Source: Prevotella sp.
Lineage (GTDB): Bacteria > Bacteroidota > Bacteroidia > Bacteroidales > Bacteroidaceae
Assembly (NCBI GenBank): GCA_017475005.1
Contig: JAFVGI010000020.1
Coordinates: forward strand, 1-64,000
Direction of reading: 5' to 3'
DNA length: 64,000 bases
In this document: positions 51,301 to 60,871 of the stretch, in pieces
Numbering within the stretch: position 1 is the first letter of the stretch
How the letters are laid out: each line of letters opens with the position of its first letter
Position numbers and translations under genes: made by a program
The notes under the pieces: generated by a model
Seen by the model: the letters and a program-made list of their open reading frames with translations, nothing else
Told to the model about the DNA's origin: nothing
The model's database searches: none

Positions 51301-51574
51301 GAACCTGAATATTATATTTACCTTCATCGTCTGTCAATCCAGAATACCCTTCAATAGCGGTAGCCTTTACAATGACACCCGACAATGGAGTCCCTGTAGA
51401 AGCATTAATTACACGACCTGTAACAGTACGAGTTTCGTATTGCTTTTTCTTAACCTTAACGACTTTTCGTACAACAGCCTCCTCTTCAAACTCTTCATCC
51501 TGTGCATAGGCAAAAGTCGAACTGAACGCCAATGCCAACGCTAACATTCCGTATTTATAGATATATTGTTTCAT
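48302..51574 (-). CDS. SusC/RagA-family TonB-linked outer-membrane transporter (pair B)
   Basis: 1090 residues, signal peptide to about 24 (LALAFSSTFAYAQ). A charged stretch (EEFEEEAVVRKVVKVKKKQ) precedes the carboxypeptidase-regulatory-like domain (TVTGRVINASTGTPLSGVIV, about 53-130). Plug: GQGMSMFIQGLNSLN, QPLVVVDGVILD and ALYGARGANGVILITTKR (about 265-285). A long beta barrel ends FGVKVKL. Imports glycan fragments with TonB energy. 3 nt after the fasciclin gene. The Glu/Lys-rich insertion before the regulatory domain is shared with no other SusC in the window. Confidence 0.94.
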   Translation of the reverse strand: MKQYIYKYGMLALALAFSSTFAYAQDEEFEEEAVVRKVVKVKKKQYETRTVTGRVINASTGTPLSGVIVKATAIEGYSGLTDDEGKYNIQVPVFSTGLYISTPDFNAATIGLSEGEAQKEVALLPTSFKTDYATEESILKNVSADDFKYSYATNIKEEIQNQLGAYAYSTSRSGSPGQGMSMFIQGLNSLNVNAQPLVVVDGVILDQQYNREQLHSGFYNDVLTGINPADIANVEVMRNGTALYGARGANGVILITTKRSTSMATRITASASVGINMKPKYYDMMDAEQYRNYASEMLGSTNSKRSDFKFLVNDPSYPYYNRYHTSTDWKDKIYRASITHNYGINVMGGDDVAQYNLSVGYTLANSTLKYNDMNRINIRFNSDIALTSRLDVRFDASFVNTTRSLRDDTAPSGYTEGTPTSPAFLAYVKSPFMSPYAYGFSNGVGSFSSSVYDIEDESYLDEALVGYANYNYRLGNPVAFNEYADAEHKNRFETSMLNLSITPKYKILPNLFISEHFTYNLLNTNNKYYIPINGVPTYYVASVNANRENLVASKTSRQNSLQSDTRLNWKNQYEAHSVSVFGGMRMMFENYNSSAPEGYNTGSDKTPFLSKGLLNVDAKGVDESWRAIDVYAQGNYNYRGRYYAQVNLTASSSSRFGKNRGGGAIKFGGVPWGIFPAVQLGWIISNESWMANVKGIDYLKLTGGYDVSGNDDVSLTAAKTYFASQLYMNSVAGLSLVSIGNNDIKWESTQRWNLGLEANFLKNRLHFGINGFWSRTSDLLSLQTMSMLAGISEQWTNGGKMNNKGFDVNVNGKVIATKDWSWSIGASMGHYKNTIKSLGRSDGKDYVVTSVYNANIITKEGQAANLFYGYKTNGVFATTAEAKAEGLYILSENGVDKHEFSAGDVRFEDVNGDKRIDENDMQVIGDPNPDIYGNIFSSLSWQRFKLDVNFNYSIGNDIYNYMRSQLEGGSRFMNQTTNLTQRWQAEGDVTDVPKLTFQDPMGNSRFSDRWIEDGSYLKLKSVTLSYNLPMNTSFLQGLEFWIQGNNLFTVTKYMGSDPEVSVTNSVIGQGIDYGKVGSNRSIVFGVKVKL

Positions 51575-51577
51575 AAG

Positions 51578-53452
51578 TTATAGGTTGTTTTTGATGTCTT
51601 CGATGGTTTTATCTATGACAGGTGAAAGTAATATTCTATCCAAATATAGCATATTTGACTTTGTTATACCCACTTTATCTGTGAGCACATTTACCTCTAC
51701 ACGCAGTTTGACCATTGGGTCAGGTAATCCCCATGTACAAGTTGGGAATTTTATCCTTCCAATCCATGTTTTATGAACCTCTGTAGGATCTGTTTCATAA
51801 GAATATGGTTTATTTCTTGAATAATCATCATCTATTGAGATATCACCAAAACTCTCAACCTGTATGGAGCCCAATTTTGACGGATGCTTATCAGCAGAAT
51901 CGAATGCAAGGGTGTCTTGGATTCCCTCTGGATTCTTGCAGTAAATTGTACATTTTATGCGAGTTGGTAAGACATCAGTATCATACTTATTATATGCTGT
52001 AGATGGTACCGTGCATACATATAAATCGTACCATACATTAGAAAGAACATTTGTAAAATTAAACAAGGCACCAGACATTTTGGCATTAGCATCCGATTCT
52101 AACTTACAGAATGTATGTCCCATTATATCATCATAGAAAGGTGAAGAACTCTTAGCATCTCGTGATATCAACTTTGGTCTTCCATCCTTTTTGGCATCAT
52201 AATTATTTTTGACATAGTATAAAGAATCGAGTGTTGATTTTGCCTCAGCCTCCATACTAATATCTTGCATGAAAGTGTTTCCTCGCTGTATTTTCCATTC
52301 ATTAGCTTTAAAGGCAACACCATTAGAACACGTATAACTGTCAGTGTCAACAAAAATACCAGAAGAAGGTACTGTAGGCTGAACTTCATAAGGTGACATA
52401 TATTCATATACTCGCTTATCAAAAGAGCCATACAATAACTTTCTATATCCATAAGACGTAGCAAGTGGTGATTTTACCGAATCAACCTTTTCATCAGTAC
52501 CAAGCTTCGGATTTGTTGTTCTACTGAACTGAGCACCTGCAATGATGTTATATCGTGGCAGGATATACTCGAAAGAGTCACGTAGTTCAGAACTTACCAC
52601 AGTATCAGGAGACTGACTATTATGAACATACTTAAAGAAATACTTGTTGACATCATATTGTTCTTTCCACGCCTTGTTGGTAGGAAGCACAGCATAGTAA
52701 GAACTGTCCTCAGAATCAAGTCTTGCCTTAATCCATTTATTAAGAATCTCGTTGTTAACCACAGTAACAGAATCGAGATACTGTTGCTTACCATCAACTA
52801 TTTCTCCCTTTACAGATTCATCTGGATTGAAAGTTGTAAAATGATAATGGTACAGGAAATTAGACAAACTATCAAGTCCCTCGTCTCCACCCTGTTCTTT
52901 CTTTATAAATTCATATATATTTTGATAGTAATTTATCTGATCACGCAGAGTATAAAGCACACCATTCGAAGCAATGAGATTCTTCTTTTGGAACTCTATC
53001 CCCTGCAGCGAATTAGGTGTAAACCAACTGCCCTTACCATTCATCATACGAAGTGATTTCGCTTCCATGACATCAGAAACAGTATAATTATAAAGAGCTA
53101 TATGGTTCTGTATGAATTCTACTATTGCGGCGTTCTTTTCATCCTTTACACCTGCGGCCTTTTCTGCATTATACAATGCAATTATCTTATCACGATCCGC
53201 AGCAGTAAACTTTTCATTTACTGGTGCAAAAACAGTAAATACCTGACTCGTAGCAAGCCTGGAGGCATACCCTGTTGCTTCCAACACTGCAGCGAAGTTG
53301 GACAACTCCTCATCACTAGTGATGTTCTCCCACAGTGTAGCACCATTTCCCGTCACTACAGAATCGAAATGATCTTTGTCGGAGCAGGAAGAGAACAATA
53401 GCATCAATGCTATAGCCAATCCTGACAAACATGTTATCTTTTTCATATTCAT
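51578..53452 (-). CDS. Fasciclin (FAS1)-domain lipoprotein 3
   Basis: 624 residues with a lipoprotein signal (ALMLLFSSCSDKDHFDS; Cys at about 23). A FAS1 domain spans about 35-165: TLWENITSDEELSNFAAVLE, QVFTVFAPVNEKFTAADR, FIQNHIALYNYTVSD, NLIASNGVLYTLRD. A second, more diverged FAS1-like unit follows (about 165-330, FKYVHNSQSP, YYAVLPTNKAWKE). The rest (about 340-620) is a beta-rich domain with WYDLYVCTVPSTA and KLRVEVNVLTDKVGITKSNMLYLDRI. It is transcribed between the two SusCD pairs and is probably surface-exposed, binding glycan or protein partners (inferred). Confidence 0.82.
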   Translation of the reverse strand: MNMKKITCLSGLAIALMLLFSSCSDKDHFDSVVTGNGATLWENITSDEELSNFAAVLEATGYASRLATSQVFTVFAPVNEKFTAADRDKIIALYNAEKAAGVKDEKNAAIVEFIQNHIALYNYTVSDVMEAKSLRMMNGKGSWFTPNSLQGIEFQKKNLIASNGVLYTLRDQINYYQNIYEFIKKEQGGDEGLDSLSNFLYHYHFTTFNPDESVKGEIVDGKQQYLDSVTVVNNEILNKWIKARLDSEDSSYYAVLPTNKAWKEQYDVNKYFFKYVHNSQSPDTVVSSELRDSFEYILPRYNIIAGAQFSRTTNPKLGTDEKVDSVKSPLATSYGYRKLLYGSFDKRVYEYMSPYEVQPTVPSSGIFVDTDSYTCSNGVAFKANEWKIQRGNTFMQDISMEAEAKSTLDSLYYVKNNYDAKKDGRPKLISRDAKSSSPFYDDIMGHTFCKLESDANAKMSGALFNFTNVLSNVWYDLYVCTVPSTAYNKYDTDVLPTRIKCTIYCKNPEGIQDTLAFDSADKHPSKLGSIQVESFGDISIDDDYSRNKPYSYETDPTEVHKTWIGRIKFPTCTWGLPDPMVKLRVEVNVLTDKVGITKSNMLYLDRILLSPVIDKTIEDIKNNL

Positions 53453-53462
53453 TCTTTTTTAT

Positions 53463-55604
53463 TTAGAGATCGTCCTCCGTTTTATCTCCTGTTATATCAT
53501 ATATACTCCTTGGCACAAGTTCAAGATAATCAAGCATAGCCTCTTTTGTCTTTGCAGTAAGACCCTGTGATACGTTTTTAATACGGAGTGTGTGCCTTTT
53601 ACCTGCTTCGATATTAACCGTACAGAGTACCTTACGAGCTGTATTACGCATCTGTGAGAAAGTATTATACTTACCACTTATCTCACCATTTGAACTGTTA
53701 AATACAGAATGTGGTCCACGATAATACCCTTTATTCTTCAGAATCTTGAAGTCCTCTTGGCGCTTTTCATCATCCTGACGCAATTCTTCATATTTTATAT
53801 TACCCCAGTCAGAAGCAGAGATACCATAAACCTCTGCAAGTGTCTTTGAGAAGTCGAGAGGAAGTCCTTGAGCTTTATCATCAAAATAAATCTGCACCTG
53901 TCCACGATAGTTGGCTGCATCATTAGAGGTATTCATCGGAGCAAAGCCCAAACGTATTTGCCACATACCGGAAAAAGGAACCGGAGGCAAGTCAAATGTA
54001 ATGTCAAAGAGGTCTTGTGCATCCATTTCGTCACCATTCATTGAATAGTAACCAGATCTTGCATACCAGTATATGAGACGAGTATCATCAGTATTGAACT
54101 TAACACCAGAAAGATATCCCTGTGGAAAACGATAATTCGTTCCTTTGTTAGAACCTGTGATATTTGGTCCGTTCATACGGATGTTATTTGTCATTATCTC
54201 CGGGAATATCGTAGAGAAATCCATACGGATACGTGTGTTGAACACATCATTCTTCGTTTTATTTCCTTCATCATAATAAGTTAGAATATCATCTACATAG
54301 AAGTATATACCATTGGCAGCATTATTGTCTTGCACTTCGACTGATGGCTGTACGTGGACACCTTCCGCTTTATTATCCTTGTTAAAGTTACGATTAATGT
54401 AGTAGTCACCCTTCACACCAGTTCCAAGCCAATCTCCCATATCATCACTTTGACCAGCAACTGTCAGATGCTGTACTTTTATCATAGAGTATGGCAGACG
54501 AGTAGTGTACCAATCTGTTGGGTTCACGATGTCTCTATCAATACCTGCATCCTCACGTACAGTCAAAAAGTTGTATCCTTGCACGTTACGATCAAGTATA
54601 TGATATGCCATAAACTTATACAATGGATGTTCCGGATTGGCATAATCTGTAGAAGTATAAGGCACTGTTGTCGTATAATACTTTGATGCCAGTTCTGACA
54701 GAGCCAATATATTTTGAGAAACATCACCTTCAGCATTAAACTTATTGGTAAGCGTACTGTTATACTTCTCGAGAGTCTTGTCCTTTACCATGAAAGCCGT
54801 AAAACCATACAAGCGTCTTTGAGGATAAGAAACATTTTCTTTTTCACGGCTACCAGTAGGGAGAGCCTCATCCGCCCATGAACTGTTCTTATTTTCATCA
54901 TATTTCTTTTTATATTGCTTATCCTCCACTGAGTCCATCAAACTGTTCAGTTCAGTAAGTTTGAGCGCCTCCACATAAGTCTTAATATACGGATCGCCTT
55001 CCATGAGGTCTGCCACACCACTTGACTGATTTGTTACGACAGCATCAACACGATGTACCACACCATTGGTAACAGTATCATTCTGGTGAGTCTGTGAGAA
55101 GAATATTGTTGCTTTTTTATTAACAATAACAATACCGTGTCCCTGTTCATCATTATCCTGCATCACCTCGATGTTTCTCTGCATCATATTCTGTGTAGGT
55201 AGTACACCTGTAGGCATGTCTGATGTTAGATATATTTCTGACAAAAGATGAGTACGAGCTATCGTGTCACACAAAGCCCCATCGCTCAACAATTCCTCTA
55301 ACGTTATATGACGCTCATTGTTGAGATAGTTCATTATCGCATTGTTATCGGGCAAGAATAGCGTATAATGTCCATAAGCCGAAAGCTGATCCATGAGTTT
55401 GCCACTTGTGGAACTTTCTTCAGCAGGTACTGCATGGTTTACTATTTCTGTAAAATATGAGTACTCTGGATATTCTTTCAAGTAGTCACTCATCATTCTC
55501 GCTGTGAAGGTGGAATAGTTATCTGCACTTGGCTTGTCGGAACATGACACTAGTACAAGTGCCATCAAAAGCACTATTCCTGACATATATTTTACCTTAT
55601 TCAT
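53463..55604 (-). CDS. Fasciclin (FAS1)-domain lipoprotein 2
   Basis: 713 residues, lipoprotein signal (MALVLVSCSDKPSADN; Cys at about 21). FAS1 domain 1 about 40-200: YSYFTEIVNHAV, LSAYGHYTLFLPDNNAIMNYL, IARTHLLSEIYLTSD, GVVHRVDAVV. Further FAS1-like units about 205-440 (TAFMVKDKTLEKYNSTL, MAYHILDRNVQGYNFLTV). C-terminal beta domain with NIRMNGPNITGSNKGTNYRF and GMWQIRLGFAPMNTSNDAA, resembling carbohydrate-binding jelly rolls, and LVPRSIYDI near the end. 30 nt after SusD pair A and 10 nt before the next fasciclin gene; the two are related and look like an old duplication. Confidence 0.82.
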   Translation of the reverse strand: MNKVKYMSGIVLLMALVLVSCSDKPSADNYSTFTARMMSDYLKEYPEYSYFTEIVNHAVPAEESSTSGKLMDQLSAYGHYTLFLPDNNAIMNYLNNERHITLEELLSDGALCDTIARTHLLSEIYLTSDMPTGVLPTQNMMQRNIEVMQDNDEQGHGIVIVNKKATIFFSQTHQNDTVTNGVVHRVDAVVTNQSSGVADLMEGDPYIKTYVEALKLTELNSLMDSVEDKQYKKKYDENKNSSWADEALPTGSREKENVSYPQRRLYGFTAFMVKDKTLEKYNSTLTNKFNAEGDVSQNILALSELASKYYTTTVPYTSTDYANPEHPLYKFMAYHILDRNVQGYNFLTVREDAGIDRDIVNPTDWYTTRLPYSMIKVQHLTVAGQSDDMGDWLGTGVKGDYYINRNFNKDNKAEGVHVQPSVEVQDNNAANGIYFYVDDILTYYDEGNKTKNDVFNTRIRMDFSTIFPEIMTNNIRMNGPNITGSNKGTNYRFPQGYLSGVKFNTDDTRLIYWYARSGYYSMNGDEMDAQDLFDITFDLPPVPFSGMWQIRLGFAPMNTSNDAANYRGQVQIYFDDKAQGLPLDFSKTLAEVYGISASDWGNIKYEELRQDDEKRQEDFKILKNKGYYRGPHSVFNSSNGEISGKYNTFSQMRNTARKVLCTVNIEAGKRHTLRIKNVSQGLTAKTKEAMLDYLELVPRSIYDITGDKTEDDL

Positions 55605-55634
55605 AGTACTGAATGTATTGAAGTTTTTAATGAA

Positions 55635-57404
55635 TTAATCCTCTGTTTCTCCACTGCTATATGCAGGATTCTGAGCAGCCTTAAGGTATGGGTTTATCTT
55701 AACCTCTTCATTGTAGTAAGGCCAGAAAAGAGCATCCTCAAGGGCAAATCTTGTATTAATTGTATTCTCAAGTGCTGTTGACTTGTTCTTTACCTGTGAG
55801 CGTAGATATTCGTTTTTAACAGAATTTGTAGGATTTTCCCTAAGTGAACGTCTAACGAGGTCGTAGAAACGTTTTCCTTCAAACATGAGTTCACGATTAC
55901 GCTCCTGATATACAAGGTCTGTAATAGCCCTCTTTGTTTTAATATTATCAGTTGTTAGAGTATCCTTTAAAGGGTACTGCATTACGGAGCGCTTATTGAC
56001 AGCATTTACAAGATTGAAAGCTTTCTGCAGGTATTTTTTGTCTTCATCAGAAGAAACATTTTCTGTTGCTTCCGATATTTTCAAAGCATAAGCCTCTGCT
56101 TGCATTAGCATAACATCAGTAAGACGATAGATTATCCAGTTTGACTTATTGTAGGAAGCGTAATCTTTACCTGTACTATAAGGAAGGGGATATACCACTT
56201 TCATGTCTTTGGGGTTAGTAGTAGAAAGTTCTATCTGCAGAGGTCCTGGATATGACGCAGTAAACTTACGTACCATCATTGGTGTTCCATAAAAGTTCTC
56301 GTATCCACGAATATCAAGTCCAATATTCTGCTTATCATAAACTTTGTATGTTATCTGTTCCTCATCCAATCCTACATATGAGGAGTATGTAACAAACGGA
56401 GAACGGTCTAAGTTTCCGTAGAAATTACTTGCAGGAACATTTGATGGAGAGTTTTGAGCATTTCCAGTCTTGATATAGTTAATTTCAAAAATACTCTCAA
56501 TGCTGTTACCTTTTATAAAAATCTGTGTAAACGCATTACCATAAGTATTTTCTCTTGAACGTGTTGGAATTATAGGATACCCACCAAACTTGTCAAAGTC
56601 ACTCAGGTTATAATCTTTTTTCTCCTTGATTTTTTCTTTCTTATAATCAATTATAGCCTGAGAATATTCGATACACTTGTCATAATTCTGCTGCCACAGA
56701 TACATATCAGCAAGCATTGCATATATAGCCCAGCGTGTGATACGACCTGTATTGTAATAATTCTTCAAACTGCTCTCATCACTTACCTCAGGATAAGCAG
56801 AAACAGCATTATCCTTCACAGCCTCAAGAGAAGCAATCAATTTACCCAAAATATCGTCGAACGATGATACCGGAATAGTATACTCCTGAGTATCGTCGAG
56901 GGAGGCCTCTTCAGTATAAGGTACATTACGGAATGTACGTATAAGGTACCAATACATTAGAGAGCGAATTGCCGTAGCCTCCGCAATGTGAGCACTTACC
57001 TCGCTGACTGTATATGAAGGGTCTTTCGAAGCCACTTCGTTTGCATAATAAATAGCAGTATTACAACGATTTATAATATTATAGAATGCCCTCCAGTTAG
57101 TGTACCAGTTAGTAGCATTGATACCTTCTTTAAGTGCGAGGGTCAAACTTGGATCCTTTGTTTCATCAGCAATGTTGACATTCTCTGAACGGAACTCACC
57201 CCATATCATCATTCTGGCAGTTATTTCCTCCTCAGCCATCACGGAATAGCAACCTGCTATTACGCTCTCGATATCGGATTTTTCATTCCAGAAGTTCTCA
57301 AGGGTAATAATATCTCGGGGATCCACTTCAAGATAGCCTCCGCATGAAGTGAGACCCAGCGTAAGTGCCATAGCACCCAGTATATATTTTCTTATTGTCT
57401 TCAT
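55635..57404 (-). CDS. SusD/RagB-family outer-membrane glycan-binding lipoprotein (pair A)
   Basis: 589 residues, signal with Cys (LTLGLTSCGGYLEVDPRD, Cys at 21). SusD pattern: TLENFWNEKSDIESVIAGCYSVM at the start, AEATAIRSLMYWYLIRTFRNVPYTEE, WAIYAMLADMYLWQQNYDKCIEY, and C-terminal QERNRELMFEGKRFYDLVRRSLRENP. It pairs with the SusC gene 17 nt upstream. The sequence is clearly different from the pair B SusD, so the two pairs probably handle different products. Confidence 0.93.
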   Translation of the reverse strand: MKTIRKYILGAMALTLGLTSCGGYLEVDPRDIITLENFWNEKSDIESVIAGCYSVMAEEEITARMMIWGEFRSENVNIADETKDPSLTLALKEGINATNWYTNWRAFYNIINRCNTAIYYANEVASKDPSYTVSEVSAHIAEATAIRSLMYWYLIRTFRNVPYTEEASLDDTQEYTIPVSSFDDILGKLIASLEAVKDNAVSAYPEVSDESSLKNYYNTGRITRWAIYAMLADMYLWQQNYDKCIEYSQAIIDYKKEKIKEKKDYNLSDFDKFGGYPIIPTRSRENTYGNAFTQIFIKGNSIESIFEINYIKTGNAQNSPSNVPASNFYGNLDRSPFVTYSSYVGLDEEQITYKVYDKQNIGLDIRGYENFYGTPMMVRKFTASYPGPLQIELSTTNPKDMKVVYPLPYSTGKDYASYNKSNWIIYRLTDVMLMQAEAYALKISEATENVSSDEDKKYLQKAFNLVNAVNKRSVMQYPLKDTLTTDNIKTKRAITDLVYQERNRELMFEGKRFYDLVRRSLRENPTNSVKNEYLRSQVKNKSTALENTINTRFALEDALFWPYYNEEVKINPYLKAAQNPAYSSGETED

Positions 57405-57421
57405 AGTTGTATGTCAATATT

Positions 57422-60400
57422 TTAGAAGTCAACGGTGAGACTGAAAGTATAGTTCTTTGTACGCGGCAACTTACCTCTATCCACAGCAGGATTATAGGTT
57501 GATGCCGAAATATCTGGGTCAACACCTGTATATTTAGTAATTACGAATGGGTTATATGCTGTGAAAGACAGAGCACAACGTGACAGAGGCACGCCCCACT
57601 TTTTTAGTAAAGCCTTTCTAATAGTATAAGACAATGTCATGTGTCCGCAACGAAGATATGAACCATCCTCTACGAAGCGGTCAGAGAGAAGTCTGTTGTA
57701 GTTTGAGTCTCCACCATACATGGCACGTGGAATAGATGTCACATCGCCCTCCTTACGCCAACGGTAGTTCACAGCCTCACTCTGATTGTCGTTAGATGCC
57801 ATTGCCTCGTTGTCCAGACGGGCAAGGTTAATAATGTCAACACCTACACGATATGTAAACTGGGCATTGAATCTCCAGTCACCATAATTCAGTGAGAATC
57901 CGAAACCACCAGTCAACTTAGGCAGAGAAGAACCGAGATATACGATATCCAGGTTGTTTATCTGACCATCATGGTTTATATCTTCATAGATAGCATCACC
58001 ACCTTTGAAAGAGTAGTTCTTACCAGTTCCAACATTTGTGAAGTTGAACTTCTGCTGCAACGGAGCACCTTGTTCGTCAGTAATTATTTGTCCATCAGCA
58101 TTTGTTGCGACAGGGAATGTAATACCATTATTGATAGCATTCTGCAATGTAGCAGCCCCATTAACGGAACCATCAGCATTGAAGACTTTAAAACCATCAA
58201 GTGACACAGGAACAACATTACCTGTCATCATGTTCTTAGCCGTTTCATATTGGTATTGATATACTCCTTTATAACGGAAACCGTAGATAGAGTTCAACGG
58301 ATTCTTAACCTTTACATATGATAAAACCTGAGCATTCTCATTTTTGAAAGTTGTGTTCATGCCTCTAAGGACATTCTCATCCATTTCGAGCAACTCACTT
58401 CGGTTGTTAGCAAAGTTTACATTCACATCCATAAAGAACTTACCCTTCTTGATAAGCTTATTTGTGTTAATATGGAATTCCCAACCTGTATTGCGGAGTT
58501 TACCTGTATTTCTGTAATCAAGTGCTGTAAAACCGGAATTTGAAGGTATCACATATCCACCCATAAGCATGTCTGAACGTGTAGATCTGTACAATTCAAA
58601 TGTTGCTGTAAGACGATCATTCATGAAACCGAGGTCAAAGCCCAAACCGAAAGTAGAGACCTTTTCCCAACTGAGGTCTGTAAGCCTCAAGTTTTTCGGA
58701 GCCATCGTATTCATACCTAAATATGATGTACCTGAAACATATTGTGAAGTATAAAGATAGTTCTTGTTTGGAGCATTACCCACAAGTCCCCATGAAGGAC
58801 GAATAGAGAGCATGCTGAGCCAGTTTCCTTTGATTGACTCCATGAATTTCTCATCAATAGCATTCCAACGAAGAGAAACTGCAGGGAAATAACCCCATCT
58901 CTTCTGAGGACCAAACTTGGTAGTACCATCAATACGCAGAGAAACGTCAACCATGTAGCGGCTCTTGTATGCATAGTGATTAGAGAAAGTGAAGTACATC
59001 TGCTTGTCCTCAAAATAGTAAGCACTTGGATTAGTTACTATATCACCTGCCGTTGGAGACTCTACCCCACCAGAAGCCAAACCTGTACCAGAAACACCCT
59101 GACCAGTCTGTGATCCTGTCTTCAACTCAAAGCGTCCCATTGTTATGACAGAATGGTCCTTGTTTTTGAATGCTGGTGTAAAAGTAAATGTATGCTTTGT
59201 TCCAAAATATACATTCTTAGCACTTCCTTCATAAGAAGTATTTACACCTGAACTCCAGTTCACAGATGTGAGAGCCTGAGGATAGAACTTATCTGAATAG
59301 TTATTATATACATCCATATATACCTGTCCCCTCCATGTAAGACGATGGTGGTCCTCATCCATACCGAGAAGTTCATAGTTAAGGATGAGTTCAGGAATAA
59401 TGCTATATCTTGACTCATTATTCTTTGCCAGATGTGCTAATGCCACAGGGTTATCTTTCTTACGCTGGTCATTTTCGAAAACAGCATTACCAATGTATGG
59501 ACCAGACTGTATCATATTGTAATAAGAACCCAAAGGATTACCATCCTTATCTTCCTCATAGATAGCCATGTTAGGCATCTTTGTGAGTGCAATGGAATAA
59601 AGGTCTGTATAGTTGTGATTGTATCTTGTATATACGAGGGAGAAGTTTGTCTGTACACGAATGCGCTCAGAGATGTTATAGTCAAGGTTCACACGTGTTG
59701 ACAAACGTCTCATCTTATCCTCGATAGAAGTACCTCGCTCCTGGTCAAAACCACCAGAGAGACGGAAGACAGCTTTCTCACCACCACCCTGAATAGTAAC
59801 ATAATGGTTTTGCAGGATACCTGTCTGTGTTACATTTTCCAACCAGTCGGTATTATTGTTATACTGCTGATACTCTGAGAAATCAGGGTTATAGTTAATC
59901 TCATTAATATTTGCAGATGCAGCATCATCCTGTTTTGGATTGAAGTAAGCCTCTTTGAGCAACATGGTGTAGTCGTCACCATTAAGCAGTTTTGCACCGG
60001 CGCCCTGTCTCTTGAATGTCACCTTACCAGAATAAGTTACTTTTGGTTTACCACGAGAACCACGTTTTGTAGTAAGTTCTATGACACCATTACCACCCTT
60101 TGAACCATAGATGGCTGTTGCAGCAGCATCCTTGAGCACTGTGATAGATGCGATATCTTCTGTATTTACGTTAAGAAGCTCTGCAAACTGTTCTTCGTTA
60201 GCTGTTGAGCTGTCAAAGTTTGTCAGGTCAAGCTCTTCACGCACATTACCATCGACAACAATCAATGGGTTTGAAGAAGTAGCTCCAGAGAGTGATGTTG
60301 AACCACGCAGACGCATTGTAGAACCAGAACCCAGTCCACCACCATTACCTACGATATCCAGTCCGGCAATACGACCCTGAAGAGCCTCATCGATAGAGGT

Positions 60401-60847
60401 GATACCAAGACCTTCAAATTCCTTTGTCGAGATGGACTGTTGTGAGAAAGACACCTCTCGTTCAGGGATAGGCAGACCATTACCTGTCATACGCTTCTTT
60501 GATTTTACGGTTACCTCCTGAAGGACGGTCTTTGACTCAAGCTTAATATCATAGGTGGTCTTGTCTATTTTCAATGTTTGAGTATCCAATCCCACATACG
60601 AGAATCTAATCTTGTCACGGCTATTCTTCACCTTCATGGTAAAGTTACCATTCATGTCGGTAATAGCAGACTCTATGATACGTCCGCTACCATCTATCTC
60701 ACACACGGTAGCTCCCATAAGGGGTCCGAAATCATCGGAAACGACACCATGTACAGATGTTATGTCTTGTGCATAAGCAGGCAATAGTGCTAAGGCTGAG
60801 ACAAATGCCAAGACAGCTATCTTTATATATTGTTTCATAGTAATCAT
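57422..60847 (-). CDS. SusC/RagA-family TonB-linked outer-membrane transporter (pair A)
   Basis: 1141 residues (an ATG at 60838 would remove only MIT and gives the same MKQYI start as the other SusC). Signal peptide VSALALLPAYAQ; carboxypeptidase-regulatory-like domain TSVHGVVSDDFGPLMGATV (about 30-110); plug with STMRLRGSTSLSG, NPLIVVDGNVRE and AATAIYGSKGGNGVIELTTKRG (about 265-285). The barrel ends KNYTFSLTVDF. It lies 24 nt after the fasciclin 1 gene in the same operon. Confidence 0.94.
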   Translation of the reverse strand: MITMKQYIKIAVLAFVSALALLPAYAQDITSVHGVVSDDFGPLMGATVCEIDGSGRIIESAITDMNGNFTMKVKNSRDKIRFSYVGLDTQTLKIDKTTYDIKLESKTVLQEVTVKSKKRMTGNGLPIPEREVSFSQQSISTKEFEGLGITSIDEALQGRIAGLDIVGNGGGLGSGSTMRLRGSTSLSGATSSNPLIVVDGNVREELDLTNFDSSTANEEQFAELLNVNTEDIASITVLKDAAATAIYGSKGGNGVIELTTKRGSRGKPKVTYSGKVTFKRQGAGAKLLNGDDYTMLLKEAYFNPKQDDAASANINEINYNPDFSEYQQYNNNTDWLENVTQTGILQNHYVTIQGGGEKAVFRLSGGFDQERGTSIEDKMRRLSTRVNLDYNISERIRVQTNFSLVYTRYNHNYTDLYSIALTKMPNMAIYEEDKDGNPLGSYYNMIQSGPYIGNAVFENDQRKKDNPVALAHLAKNNESRYSIIPELILNYELLGMDEDHHRLTWRGQVYMDVYNNYSDKFYPQALTSVNWSSGVNTSYEGSAKNVYFGTKHTFTFTPAFKNKDHSVITMGRFELKTGSQTGQGVSGTGLASGGVESPTAGDIVTNPSAYYFEDKQMYFTFSNHYAYKSRYMVDVSLRIDGTTKFGPQKRWGYFPAVSLRWNAIDEKFMESIKGNWLSMLSIRPSWGLVGNAPNKNYLYTSQYVSGTSYLGMNTMAPKNLRLTDLSWEKVSTFGLGFDLGFMNDRLTATFELYRSTRSDMLMGGYVIPSNSGFTALDYRNTGKLRNTGWEFHINTNKLIKKGKFFMDVNVNFANNRSELLEMDENVLRGMNTTFKNENAQVLSYVKVKNPLNSIYGFRYKGVYQYQYETAKNMMTGNVVPVSLDGFKVFNADGSVNGAATLQNAINNGITFPVATNADGQIITDEQGAPLQQKFNFTNVGTGKNYSFKGGDAIYEDINHDGQINNLDIVYLGSSLPKLTGGFGFSLNYGDWRFNAQFTYRVGVDIINLARLDNEAMASNDNQSEAVNYRWRKEGDVTSIPRAMYGGDSNYNRLLSDRFVEDGSYLRCGHMTLSYTIRKALLKKWGVPLSRCALSFTAYNPFVITKYTGVDPDISASTYNPAVDRGKLPRTKNYTFSLTVDF

Positions 60848-60871
60848 TGATTTTATATCAGGTTATTATGC